NCBI GenBank assembly: GCA_028279875.1
Contig: JANQMU010000042.1
Span: forward strand, 1-64,000
DNA from: Rhizobiaceae bacterium
GTDB taxonomy: Bacteria; Pseudomonadota; Alphaproteobacteria; Rhizobiales; Rhizobiaceae
DNA length: 64,000 nt
Reading direction: 5' to 3'
The translations under genes were made by a program, and so were the position numbers. Positions 41,442 through 52,503 of this stretch are shown one piece after another (position 1 is the stretch's first letter; the number at the start of each line of letters is the position of its first letter). The notes under the pieces were generated by a model. The model made no database searches. It was given only the letters and a program-made list of their open reading frames with translations, and had not been told where the DNA came from.

Positions 41442-42392
41442 ATGAGTATTGATTATCTGGGCTATCAGACGACAATTTTGAACGAAGCGACGCTTTCAGG
41501 GGTGGGCGTCCATAGCGGATCGAAAGTGTCGATTACATTCTCTCCAGCGGATGCCGATTCGGGGATTATCTTTCGCAGACACATGGAAAACGGCGATACG
41601 CACAGCATTCGTGCTGTGGCCTCGCAGGTCTCGGCCACCGATCTTTGTACGGTGCTGGGCGATGCCAAGGGCGCCAGTGTCGCGACCGTCGAGCATCTGA
41701 TGGCGGCGTTCTATGCGCTGGAAATCGACAATGTCGTGGTCGATATCGACGGGTCGGAAGTTCCGATCATGGATGGCAGTTCGATCGTTTTCATCGAGGC
41801 GCTCGATCGCGCCGGGGTCGATATCCTCAGTTCCAAGCGGCGCTATCTGCGCGTGGTCAAGCCGGTGCGCATCGAAGCGGGCGGATCCTGGGCGGAGTTC
41901 GTTCCCTATGAGGGAACGCGGTTTGAAATCGACATCGATTTCGACTGCAAGCTGATCGGCCGCCAGTCCTGGAAGGGCGACATCACGCCCGATACGTTCC
42001 GCAGCGAGCTGGCGCGGGCGCGCACCTTCGGCTTCATGCGCGATGTGGAATTCCTCTGGGCGTCCGGCCACGCCCTTGGCTCGTCGCTGGAAAACTCGGT
42101 GGTGATCAGCGACGACGATTCGGTCATCAATATCGAAGGGTTGCGGTTCGAAAACGAGTTCGTTCGCCACAAGACGCTCGACGCGGTCGGCGATCTTGCC
42201 CTGGCGGGCGCCAAATTCATCGGATGCTACCGGTCCTATCGTGGCGGTCACAAGCTCAATTCGCTCGCCCTCAAGGCCCTTCTGGCCGATGCCAGCGCCT
42301 ATGAGGTGGTGGAAACGTCGCAGCCGCGCGAAACCACACGCGGCGGAGAGCTCGTCGCCGTCAGCGGGCCGATGTTCGCACCCTGGATGTAA
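41442..42392 (+). CDS. lpxC: UDP-3-O-acyl-N-acetylglucosamine deacetylase LpxC
   Basis: The 316-residue zinc enzyme catalyses the committed step of lipid A synthesis. Zinc ligands are visible in VEHLMAAFYALEIDN and HKTLDAVGDLALAG (His and Asp), with DGSEVPIMDGSSIVF and FGFMRDVEFLWASGHALGSS between. Both beta-alpha-beta repeats are complete. The ATG at 41442 follows a TTG in frame and is preferred as the start. It has its own promoter region after the ftsZ terminator. Confidence 0.96.
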   Translation: MSIDYLGYQTTILNEATLSGVGVHSGSKVSITFSPADADSGIIFRRHMENGDTHSIRAVASQVSATDLCTVLGDAKGASVATVEHLMAAFYALEIDNVVVDIDGSEVPIMDGSSIVFIEALDRAGVDILSSKRRYLRVVKPVRIEAGGSWAEFVPYEGTRFEIDIDFDCKLIGRQSWKGDITPDTFRSELARARTFGFMRDVEFLWASGHALGSSLENSVVISDDDSVINIEGLRFENEFVRHKTLDAVGDLALAGAKFIGCYRSYRGGHKLNSLALKALLADASAYEVVETSQPRETTRGGELVAVSGPMFAPWM

Positions 42393-42679
42393 TCCTTTTT
42401 TTGCCGCCCGGGATCGGTCCTGTCGCGGCCAAGGCCTGTGGTCATTTGCGGCGCTGACCTCTGTCCATCGTCTTTTCCACTATTCATCGGCGACCCGATT
42501 TTCGTTGCCTGACAGGATGTTGCTGCCATAAAAATGTACGAAAGGCGGCCCATGACGTTGCGGTAAACGGGCATATGGGGCTATGACAGCCGGAGAGAGA
42601 TGGGGATTTGCTGGCGTGAGTTTGTTGTTTTTGCAGGCCGAATCCGGTGTGACGGTTGACAGTCGGGGTGAATGCCAGA

Positions 42680-43549
42680 ATGCATAGTCGTGGATCAATG
42701 CCGTCGGGACTGCGCATATTGCTGATTGCGATCGGCCTTGCCGGCGCGACGGCGCTCGGCGGTTGCCGGAGCGACGCCGATATCGACATCACGGCGCTCG
42801 ACATCGAGACCGATCCGGCCGATCAGCTCTACAATGAGGCGCTGGCCAATATGAAGGCCGGCAAGCTGCGGGAGGCGAACCGCAAGCTCGAAGCCATCGA
42901 CAAACAGCATCCCTATTCGGAATATGCGCGCCGCGCAATGGTGCTCAACGCCTTCGTGACCTATCGCATGGGGCGCTATTCGGAATCGATCAACTCCTCG
43001 CAGCGCTATATCAGCCTCTATCCCAATTCCGAGGACACGGCCTATGCCTATTACCTGATCGGGCTGGCCAATTACCGGCAGATCCCCAAGGTGACCCGCG
43101 ATCAGCGCGTCACCCGGCGGGCCATCGCAGCCTTCAACGAGGTCATCCAGCGCTATCCTGATTCGGAATATGTCGCCGATTCGGAAGAAAAGCTGCGCTT
43201 CGCGCGCGATCAGCTCGCCGGCAAGGAAATGCAGATCGGACGTTACTATCAGGAGCGCAAGGAATATGCGGCCGCGGTCAATCGCTTTCGTTCGGTCGTG
43301 GAGACCTATCCCAACACCAGGCAGGTGGAGGAGGCCCTGGCACGGCTTGTCGAGGTCTATTACGCTATGGGGCTGACAAGCGATGCTCAGGCCGCAGCGG
43401 CGGTTCTCGGGCACAATTACCCCGACAGCCAATGGTATGCCGATTCCTACAAGCTTCTGGCCTCGCAGGGCCTCGAGCCGCGTGAAAACCGGGGCTCCTG
43501 GATCACCCGGGCCGGGGCGCGGCTACTCGGCGTCAACAATCAGAGCTGA
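42680..43549 (+). CDS. bamD: Outer membrane assembly lipoprotein BamD
   Basis: The 289-residue protein has a lipoprotein signal (GLRILLIAIGLAGATALGGC, lipobox ALGGC) and five TPR-like repeats: ADQLYNEALANMKAGKLREA, MVLNAFVTYRMGRYSESINS, YAYYLIGLANYRQIPK, DSEYVADSEEKLRFARDQLA and TRQVEEALARLVEVYYAMGL. BamD (ComL/YfiO) is the essential lipoprotein of the BAM complex. The ATG at 42680 is preceded by GGGGTG; a TTG at 42656 is also open. It lies 287 nt after lpxC, the order usual in alphaproteobacteria. Confidence 0.95.
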   Translation: MHSRGSMPSGLRILLIAIGLAGATALGGCRSDADIDITALDIETDPADQLYNEALANMKAGKLREANRKLEAIDKQHPYSEYARRAMVLNAFVTYRMGRYSESINSSQRYISLYPNSEDTAYAYYLIGLANYRQIPKVTRDQRVTRRAIAAFNEVIQRYPDSEYVADSEEKLRFARDQLAGKEMQIGRYYQERKEYAAAVNRFRSVVETYPNTRQVEEALARLVEVYYAMGLTSDAQAAAAVLGHNYPDSQWYADSYKLLASQGLEPRENRGSWITRAGARLLGVNNQS

Positions 43550-43731
43550 TTGCCGCGCGTTGAAAACCGCCCGTAACGTCGCGGTATTCGACCCACCGTG
43601 AAATTGACTGAATAAGTCCGGCGACGTGTGTTTGCGCTTTGGCGTTGTCGCCTCTTGCGTTATTTTCGGGCCTGCGCTGCTCCGGTCTGGATTGCACCGG
43701 GGCAAATCCTTGGGCTTGGTACGAGAAGCGA

Positions 43732-45399
43732 ATGCTCACACATTTGTCGATCCGCGATATCGTTCTGATCGATCGGCTGGATCTGGCGTTCGAAAGCGGA
43801 TTGTCCGTATTGACCGGGGAAACGGGGGCCGGCAAGTCCATTCTGCTCGACAGCCTGTCGCTGGCGCTGGGCGCACGCGGTGACGGGACCCTGGTGCGCC
43901 AGGGCAGCGAGCGCGGCCAGGTGACCGCCGTCTTCGATGTGCCGGGAGAGCACCCGGCACGGCACCTCATTCGCGACAACGGGCTCGATGAAGACGGCGA
44001 TCTGATCCTGCGCCGAACCCAGAATGCCGATGGCCGCACCCGGGTGTTCATCAACGACCAGCCGGCCAGTGTTTCGCTGATGCGCGAGGTCGGCCATCTG
44101 CTGGTGGAAATCCACGGCCAGCACGATGACCGGGCGCTGGTGGAGCCGGACGCGCACCGGCTGCTGCTCGATGCATTCGGCGGCCTGGAAGACTCGGCAC
44201 AGGAAGTGTCGGACCGTTACCAGGCCTGGCGGCGGGCCGAACGGGCGGCACGCGAGCACCGGGAAAAGGTCGAGGAAGCGGCCCGCGAAGCGGATTATCT
44301 TCGCGCCTCGGTCGATGAGCTGGAACGGCTCGGCCCGGTGGACGGCGAGGAGGAGGATCTGGCCGGCCGCCGGGCGGCGATGATGAAGGCGGAGAAGATC
44401 GCCGCCGATATCAACGAGGCGCAGGACATTCTTTCCGGCCAGGCCTCGCCCGTGCCGCTTCTTGGGTCCCTGCTGCGCAAGCTGGAGCGCAAATCGGCCG
44501 AAGCGCCGGAATTGCTCGATGGGGTGATCGCCGCAATGGACGGTGCGATCAATCACCTTGCCGAGGCGCAGTCGGCCATCGAGGCGGCGATCGCCGCGGC
44601 TGAATTCGACCCGCAGGAACTGGAAGACTGCGAGGAGCGGCTGTTTGCCCTGCGGGCGGCCTCACGGAAATATGCCGTGCCGGTTTTCGAACTGCCGGCG
44701 CTGGCCGCACGCATGGTTGCGGCGCTCGGCGATCTCGATGCCGGAGAGGAGCGGCTGGCGGTGCTCGACGCCGAGGTGGACCGGGCGCTGATGCTCTACA
44801 GGGAGGCTGCGGCGCTGCTGTCGGAACGCCGGCATGCCGCAGCCGAGGCGCTGTCGGAGGCGGTCATGACGGAGTTGCCGGCACTGAAACTGGATCGCGC
44901 GCGGTTCACGGTCGAGATGACCAGTGACGCCGAGCAGGTCGGCCCGGACGGGTTCGACCGCGTGGCGTTCCATGTGCAGACCAATCCGGGCACCCGCGCC
45001 GGGCCCATCCTCAAGGTCGCCTCGGGCGGCGAACTCTCCCGGTTCCTGCTGGCGCTGAAGGTTGCCCTGGCGGATCGTGGCTCGGCGCCGACACTGGTGT
45101 TCGACGAGATCGATACCGGCGTCGGCGGTGCGGTGGCTGATGCCATCGGCCAGCGCCTGAAACGCCTGTCGGACACGGTCCAGGTGCTGTCGGTCACCCA
45201 TGCGCCGCAGGTGGCGGCCCGTGCATCGACCCATCTTCTGATCGCCAAGGGCGCCAAGGCCAAGGAGTCGCTGACGACGCGGGTGCGGACCATGGACGAT
45301 GAGTCGCGGCAGGAGGAGATCGCCCGCATGCTTGCCGGCGCAACGATAACAGATGAAGCCCGCGCGGCGGCCGGTCGGCTGCTGTCGGAAGATGTCTGA
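43732..45399 (+). CDS. recN: DNA repair protein RecN
   Basis: The 555-residue SMC-like ATPase takes part in double-strand break repair. Walker A is GETGAGKSILLDSLSLALGA near the N-terminus (after SIRDIVLIDRLDLAFESG); a long coiled-coil region lies in the middle; the C-terminal half carries ASGGELSRFLLALKVALAD and the Walker B FDEIDTGVGGAVADAIGQ, followed by VTHAPQVAARA. The ATG at 43732 gives the normal N-terminus with GAGAAG ahead; the frame is open to 43639 without support. It precedes ligA by 18 nt. Confidence 0.96.
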   Translation: MLTHLSIRDIVLIDRLDLAFESGLSVLTGETGAGKSILLDSLSLALGARGDGTLVRQGSERGQVTAVFDVPGEHPARHLIRDNGLDEDGDLILRRTQNADGRTRVFINDQPASVSLMREVGHLLVEIHGQHDDRALVEPDAHRLLLDAFGGLEDSAQEVSDRYQAWRRAERAAREHREKVEEAAREADYLRASVDELERLGPVDGEEEDLAGRRAAMMKAEKIAADINEAQDILSGQASPVPLLGSLLRKLERKSAEAPELLDGVIAAMDGAINHLAEAQSAIEAAIAAAEFDPQELEDCEERLFALRAASRKYAVPVFELPALAARMVAALGDLDAGEERLAVLDAEVDRALMLYREAAALLSERRHAAAEALSEAVMTELPALKLDRARFTVEMTSDAEQVGPDGFDRVAFHVQTNPGTRAGPILKVASGGELSRFLLALKVALADRGSAPTLVFDEIDTGVGGAVADAIGQRLKRLSDTVQVLSVTHAPQVAARASTHLLIAKGAKAKESLTTRVRTMDDESRQEEIARMLAGATITDEARAAAGRLLSEDV

Positions 45400-45411
45400 G
45401 TCCCGGGGTAA

Positions 45412-47559
<2,148 letters not shown>

Positions 47560-47670
47560 TCAATATTTTTGACCGCTCCATAAGCGGGATTCGCGTGACA
47601 GGTCAACATTGCTGACCTAAATTGCGCTCTTTGCCGCCATGACCGTCCATCCGACTTCGGAGTTTGCTCC

Positions 47671-48399
47671 ATGCCGATGATCAGTGCCGACTTCCGCCAG
47701 GGCATGCGCGATTCCGTGCCGGTGCTGATCGGTGTCGCGCCGTTCGGGCTGCTGTTCGGTGCGCTGGCGGTTGAAAACGGCCTGGATATCGTCGAGGCGA
47801 CCTTGATGAGCGCGCTGATCTTCGGCGGCGCCAGCCAGATGGTCGGGATCGATCTGTTCGGGACGCGCATTGCGCCCTGGATGATCGTCTTGTCGATTTT
47901 CGCCGTCAATTTCAGGCATGTCCTGTACTCGGCCTCGCTGGGGCCGAAGCTGGTCCGCTACAGCGGATTGCAAAAGGCGGTCGCGTTTTTCTTTCTGACC
48001 GATGTCCATTATTCAGCGGCGGAGCGGCGCCACGAACTGGGCCTCCCGTTCCGTTTCGGCTGGTATATGGGCCTGACCATTCCGCTCTACGTCATCTGGA
48101 TCGTGGAGACGGCCATCGGCGGGCTTTTCGGACGACTGATCACCAACCCGCAATCCTTTGGCATCGACATGCTTCTGCCGGTCTATTTCCTGGGCATCGT
48201 GGTGGGGTTCCGACGACGGCGAAACTGGCTTCCGGTGGTCATTGCCAGCGGCCTGGCTTCGCTGTTTGCCTATGTCACCATCGGGTCGCCCTGGCATGTC
48301 AGCATCGGCGCCGTCGCCGGCGTGTCGTTCGCTGCGCTGATCGCCGGGGATCAACCGGTTGTCGAACCCGAGGTCAATGAAGCGGAAGAGATCACCTGA
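47671..48399 (+). CDS. azlC: AzlC-family branched-chain amino acid exporter subunit
   Basis: The 242-residue membrane protein has the AzlC features FRQGMRDSVPVLIGVAPFGL at the N-terminus and LIFGGASQMVGIDLFG, then ILSIFAVNFRHVLYSASLGP-like residues and a helical C-terminal half. AzlC and AzlD together export branched-chain amino acids or related analogues. The stop overlaps the azlD start by one base (TGATG). It has its own start region 111 nt after ligA. Confidence 0.93.
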   Translation: MPMISADFRQGMRDSVPVLIGVAPFGLLFGALAVENGLDIVEATLMSALIFGGASQMVGIDLFGTRIAPWMIVLSIFAVNFRHVLYSASLGPKLVRYSGLQKAVAFFFLTDVHYSAAERRHELGLPFRFGWYMGLTIPLYVIWIVETAIGGLFGRLITNPQSFGIDMLLPVYFLGIVVGFRRRRNWLPVVIASGLASLFAYVTIGSPWHVSIGAVAGVSFAALIAGDQPVVEPEVNEAEEIT

Positions 48400-48713
48400 T
48401 GGAATTGCTTTTCAACATTCCAAATATCTACTGGGTCATCGTGGCGGGCGCAGCAGCCACCTATGCGACGCGCTTCGGCGGATATCTGGTCGTCTCGCGT
48501 TTCGAGAACATTCCGCCGCGCATCAATGCGGCGCTGGACGCCGTACCCGCGGCCGTCCTGACGACACTTGTCGCCCCGGCTCTGGTGTCGCTCGGCTGGG
48601 CCGAGGCTGCAACGCTCTGTGTCGCCGGCCTTGTGGCGCTGCGCTACAGCCTGTCCGTCACACTCGTCGCCGGCGGGGCGGCGATCATCCTGTTGCGGGC
48701 TCTGGGAGGTTAG
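48399..48713 (+). CDS. azlD: AzlD-family branched-chain amino acid exporter subunit
   Basis: The 104-residue protein has three to four membrane helices with the AzlD motif ATYATRFGGYLVVSRFENIP near the N-terminus, followed by RINAALDAVPAAVLTTLVAP. It is the small partner of AzlC. The start overlaps the azlC stop (TGATG). This is the last gene before the AT-richer accessory region. Confidence 0.92.
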   Translation: MELLFNIPNIYWVIVAGAAATYATRFGGYLVVSRFENIPPRINAALDAVPAAVLTTLVAPALVSLGWAEAATLCVAGLVALRYSLSVTLVAGGAAIILLRALGG

Positions 48714-49157
48714 AGCGTCGAGTTGAAATAGGAGTCTGCAGCGACTTCTTGTGCCCTCAAACTCCGCTTGCGGTTTTCCAATACCAGTACGCCTGACTGA
48801 CCCAACACTATAGGTGTCGCCAACCGCAGCCCGCTTCCAGCCATTCCGGGACGTTGAGCAAGGAAGCGGGTGATCACAGAACGCTCCAGCCAGACTGTAT
48901 TCCAGATGTGTGTTCGAGACGGAAGCCGTGAGCATGGGGTGGCGACCTTACGAACTCCGGTGATTTGCTGGTAGTGCGTGATTTTTTCTACAACCCTTGC
49001 GCTACACATAGCAGTCTTTTGAAGTTACTCTTCAAACACTGAGTTTATGAAGAGAGGGGTTGCTGCAGAAATACAATCAGAAAATAGACTATTCACGAAT
49101 GAATCACGATGGATGTGGCTTTAGTCTGCTACATGACAAAACACGGGAGATATATTC
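48714..49157. other. Intergenic region at the left edge of the accessory island
   Basis: About 440 bp, AT-richer towards the right, with no recognisable gene. A 99-codon open frame on the minus strand (48710-49009) overlaps the end of azlD, has no ribosome binding site and no domain I recognise. The last 130 bp are AT-rich and presumably carry the promoter of the PAP2 gene. No tRNA, direct repeat or integrase remnant is seen that would mark an insertion point. Confidence 0.4.
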
Positions 49158-50321
49158 ATGGTGAGCGTTGCTGGAAGTCACGGTGGGGGATTAGCCGGAA
49201 GCCATGGCGGAGGATTGGCTGGAAGCCATGGCGGAGGATTGGCTGGAAGCCATGGTGGGGGATTGGCTGGAAGCCACGGCGGCGGTCTTGCTGGCAGCCA
49301 CGGAGGCCAACATGCCGGAAGTCCGGGTTCGGCTCTGTTATCACATGCGTTGGCAGTTACTCACGACGCGACGACAGGCTATTGGCGGCCAGACCCGGCA
49401 AATATTGAAGATCCACCCGTGCCAAGTCACCTCAACAGCCTGGAATATCTTTCTCCGGCACGCCGCGGCCAGATTCTCCTTGGGGGGCTCATGGGTCGCT
49501 TTCGCGTCAAACCAAGCAGATATAATCGTGATGGCCTCGCCCGCAAAGCGTCAGTTAGGCTTGATGGGAGGAAGATCGGCGCCGTTGAAGCACCCGCTTT
49601 AACAACCCTCAAAACGCAGCTTGCCTGGGTCCGCAATTATGCAGACCTCCGTGACGATCGGATTGCGGAAATCACCATCCAGACCGGGGATGTGCTGTCG
49701 TTTTTCGGGGCGGTTTCCTTGCTCAACCTATCTCGCAGGCAAAAGACCCTTGAGCTGCTTTCAATCGTACAATCGCTCGCGGTTTATCTTGAAATGCAGG
49801 TGAAACACCATTGCTGGTCACCCAGACCCATAGACTTTGCCGAACAGGTACAGCCTGTAATCCAAACTCCAGATCATTCAACTTTTCCATCCGGTCACGC
49901 TGTCGAAGCGCATGCCATCGCAACTGTGCTGCATCGGTTGAAAACCGGGCAATCCGCGAAGAACGGTGCATCACACTCATCACGTCGCCGACCGGCGATG
50001 GTGTTCCGGACTGCTCATCGAATTGCGGTCAACCGAACGATTGCGGGCGTGCATTTTCCGGTCGATTCCGCAGCAGGAGCTCTTCTTGGGTGCATGATTG
50101 GAGAGGCTGTTCACAGCATTGCCGTCGGTGCGCGGCTCTATAAAGCCAGTTACGGGCCGGGATCCAAGGTGTTGCCCGATGAAGACGACTTCGTGTCACA
50201 CTGGCTGGCTGACGCACTTCCGGAAAGGCCGAGGGGTCGAAATGTACCGTATAGATTTCATTTGTTCAGCCAGTTCTGGAGCGCAGCCCAGAGTGAGTGG
50301 CGGACCGGAGACAACCCATGA
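49158..50321 (+). CDS. PAP2 / vanadium haloperoxidase-fold phosphatase with N-terminal GSHGGGLA octarepeats
   Basis: The 387-residue protein has no signal peptide or membrane helix. Residues 6-53 are six tandem octapeptides: five identical GSHGGGLA and one degenerate GSHGGQHA. The C-terminal half is a PAP2 / vanadium chloroperoxidase domain with the three phosphatase motifs in order: KX6RP (K216-P224, KHHCWSPRP), PSGH (P244-H247) and RX5H (R293-H299, RTIAGVH). It therefore should bind vanadate or phosphate and act as an acid phosphatase or haloperoxidase-like enzyme. GGGAGATATATTC precedes the ATG. Its last four bases overlap the protease start (ATGA). HGGG is the copper-binding core of prion octarepeats, so the repeat may bind metal; this is inference. 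Confidence 0.88.
   Translation: MVSVAGSHGGGLAGSHGGGLAGSHGGGLAGSHGGGLAGSHGGGLAGSHGGQHAGSPGSALLSHALAVTHDATTGYWRPDPANIEDPPVPSHLNSLEYLSPARRGQILLGGLMGRFRVKPSRYNRDGLARKASVRLDGRKIGAVEAPALTTLKTQLAWVRNYADLRDDRIAEITIQTGDVLSFFGAVSLLNLSRRQKTLELLSIVQSLAVYLEMQVKHHCWSPRPIDFAEQVQPVIQTPDHSTFPSGHAVEAHAIATVLHRLKTGQSAKNGASHSSRRRPAMVFRTAHRIAVNRTIAGVHFPVDSAAGALLGCMIGEAVHSIAVGARLYKASYGPGSKVLPDEDDFVSHWLADALPERPRGRNVPYRFHLFSQFWSAAQSEWRTGDNP
49173..49316 (+). repeat. 24-bp tandem repeat encoding GSHGGGLA (x6)
   Basis: Six consecutive 24-base units, in frame, starting at 49173, 49197, 49221, 49245, 49269 and 49293. The first five encode identical octapeptides but differ at synonymous sites; the last is degenerate. There are no spacers, so this is a coding minisatellite, not CRISPR. 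Copy number may vary by slippage. Confidence 0.95.
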
Positions 50322-52453
50322 CCGGTCAATGGAGTAAATGGAAAAAATTTGAAGGTGCCTTTCCCTATGTCGATTGGTGGGGAAAGCTGGGGCGTGCGTT
50401 CGTGAATGATTCAGAAGAAAGCCTCGATCCCGAAGAGCTTGGCAACCAGATTGCACGGTCCTTTCTGGTGCCGGAACAGAGCCCGCTGGCCAAAGGATGC
50501 AAATCAAGCAAACACTGTCGCTACGACACGTTTGTTCCGATCCCGAACTTCGCCAAGAATGGCGGATTCAAGGATCATATTGAAACTGGCGCGGGTTGGC
50601 TGCCGGATCCAGATTTGCTGCCTGAAATTGCCGACGACACCGTCATCGTCGGGGTCATTGATACCGGTATACCCCTTGGCCACAATCGTTTTCGCCTGGC
50701 AGATGGATCGTCGCGGATATTAGCGGCCTGGCAAATGCTTGCGCCGTGGTCAGGACCAGATGGGCTGGAACAGGAATATCTTCCTTTCGGCCGTGAGTTT
50801 TATCAATGCGGTCTTGATGTTCTGCTTCGACGCCATAGTGGCGGAAACCTCCGCGGTTGGCTTGACGAAAACAGCTTCAATACGGCAACAGGCGTAGTCA
50901 ACATGAAACACATGCTGGGCCATCGCGAGGCAGCCGGGCGTTATTCCCACGGTGCGCATGTTCTTGACGCAGCGGCGGGTGTAGATCCGTTTGATCCTGG
51001 CGAGGATGTCGATTTCCTCGAGCGTGTGAAGATCATTGCGGTGAACATCCCAAGCAGCACGACCTTTGGCGCATCGGGTACGTTTCTCGATCAGTTCATG
51101 ATCTACGCCATTCAACGCATTTCAGACCTGGCGGATGCAATCTGGCAAAAGAACCATCCAGATGCTGTAGCTGGCGATCGACGCGGATATCCTGTTGTCA
51201 TGAACGTGTCATTTGGAAAACAGGCTGGTTCGAAAACGACCGTCGACAAATTCCCGGCAACCCTCCGCAACTTCAAGGATGGTCGGGAGCATGCGGAAAG
51301 GGATAGGCTGGAGCCTGTCTATTTTGTCATGCCGGCCGGCAATGACAATCTGGATCGCTGCAATGCCTATTTGGAGCCGAAAGGCCGGTCGACGATGACT
51401 TTGGATTGGCGCATTCTTCCGGATGACCGGTCGTCCAACTACGTGGAAATCTGGACCCGGGAGAATTTTGCCGGGTCAAACCCGCTCGAGATTGCTGTCA
51501 TTCCCCCGGGCGGTGATGAAGTCAATTTTCCTCCCAGCCGCGGCAAAGACGGACATGTCCGGATTTTAAAGGACGGAAGTGCCGGAATATATCTCCAATC
51601 GATGGAAGATCCCAGCGTCGCCGACTTCAAAAAGTTCCGTTATGTGGTCTGCATCGCACCAACAGTGCAATCCGAAAGCGACAATGCATTGGCGCGGGCC
51701 GGCGTCTGGAAAATAGTCGTTCGAAACAGACTGCGCAGCCAGGTCCAGTGCGTGGTCTCAGTTCAGACGGATCAGAAGATTCTGCCAGGCGGCGGCATTA
51801 ACCTCAGGTCCTATTTTGACGACGAGGGGTATCGGAAGTACACGGATGAGGGCCGTCTCGTGGAAAGCTACAGCTATCCGGATAGTCGGGCGACCAATAT
51901 GGATGTACAGGCAAACACACCGGTACGTCGGCATGGCACCATGAATTCATCAGCGGCTCACGAATATGTCGCGCGGGTCGGAGGGTATCGGGCATCGGAC
52001 GGAAAGCCCGCATCCTATTCTTCTACGGGGCGGGGACCTGTGCGCGAAGACAGAAGGGATGATGGAACGAATCTTGGTTCCTCCAAGGCAGGTGGGCGGG
52101 CACTGGCGCCAACAGCAAGCTTGCCGACCGATGATGGACCGGCCCATTTCGGAATACTGTCTGCAGGTGCGGCGAACGGTTCGGTAATTGCGATGCAGGG
52201 GACCAGTTTTGCTTCTTCGCAGGCAACGCGCCTCGTTGTGAAATCGGTTCTCAAAGATCCGGATTCCGGACTGACGGAAAATCAGCGGCTTTTCTTTGCC
52301 GCTAAAGCTTCGGAAGCAGAGGACAAGAAAAGGCGCAGGGTTCGTACGCCGCCCTACCATGCAGGCAAATATCAAAATGAGCTTATTGAGGTGCTTGGCG
52401 GTGGTCGAATTCCAAGTCCGCTTAAACCCAGGGTGAACCGCACTGGTTGTTAA
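50318..52453 (+). CDS. S8 (subtilisin-family) serine protease
   Basis: The 711-residue protein has all subtilase residues: Asp115 in VIVGVIDTGIP, His211 in RYSHGAHVLDAAAG, Asn342 in YFVMPAGNDN (oxyanion hole) and Ser630 in MQGTSFASSQATRL. About 288 residues separate Asn342 and Ser630, so a large domain is inserted there, including a beta-rich region (STMTLDWRILPDDRSSNYVE). There is no signal peptide, unlike secreted subtilases, so it may be cytoplasmic or exported by another route. ATG at 50318 overlaps the PAP2 stop (ATGA) and is preceded by GGAG, indicating translational coupling. A partner role with the octarepeat phosphatase is inferred from this. Confidence 0.93.
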   Translation: MTGQWSKWKKFEGAFPYVDWWGKLGRAFVNDSEESLDPEELGNQIARSFLVPEQSPLAKGCKSSKHCRYDTFVPIPNFAKNGGFKDHIETGAGWLPDPDLLPEIADDTVIVGVIDTGIPLGHNRFRLADGSSRILAAWQMLAPWSGPDGLEQEYLPFGREFYQCGLDVLLRRHSGGNLRGWLDENSFNTATGVVNMKHMLGHREAAGRYSHGAHVLDAAAGVDPFDPGEDVDFLERVKIIAVNIPSSTTFGASGTFLDQFMIYAIQRISDLADAIWQKNHPDAVAGDRRGYPVVMNVSFGKQAGSKTTVDKFPATLRNFKDGREHAERDRLEPVYFVMPAGNDNLDRCNAYLEPKGRSTMTLDWRILPDDRSSNYVEIWTRENFAGSNPLEIAVIPPGGDEVNFPPSRGKDGHVRILKDGSAGIYLQSMEDPSVADFKKFRYVVCIAPTVQSESDNALARAGVWKIVVRNRLRSQVQCVVSVQTDQKILPGGGINLRSYFDDEGYRKYTDEGRLVESYSYPDSRATNMDVQANTPVRRHGTMNSSAAHEYVARVGGYRASDGKPASYSSTGRGPVREDRRDDGTNLGSSKAGGRALAPTASLPTDDGPAHFGILSAGAANGSVIAMQGTSFASSQATRLVVKSVLKDPDSGLTENQRLFFAAKASEAEDKKRRRVRTPPYHAGKYQNELIEVLGGGRIPSPLKPRVNRTGC

Positions 52454-52503
52454 TCATGTCCTGCAGTTCATGCGGGGACCGTTGAACACGTCAGCCGGGA
52501 TAT

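Noticed and set aside
48710..49009. 99-codon minus-strand open frame
   Set aside because: Overlaps the end of azlD, lacks a ribosome binding site and has no recognised domain.
49173..49316. Tandem direct repeats considered as a CRISPR array
   Set aside because: Units are 24 bp and contiguous without spacers, in frame, and encode identical octapeptides within a PAP2 gene.
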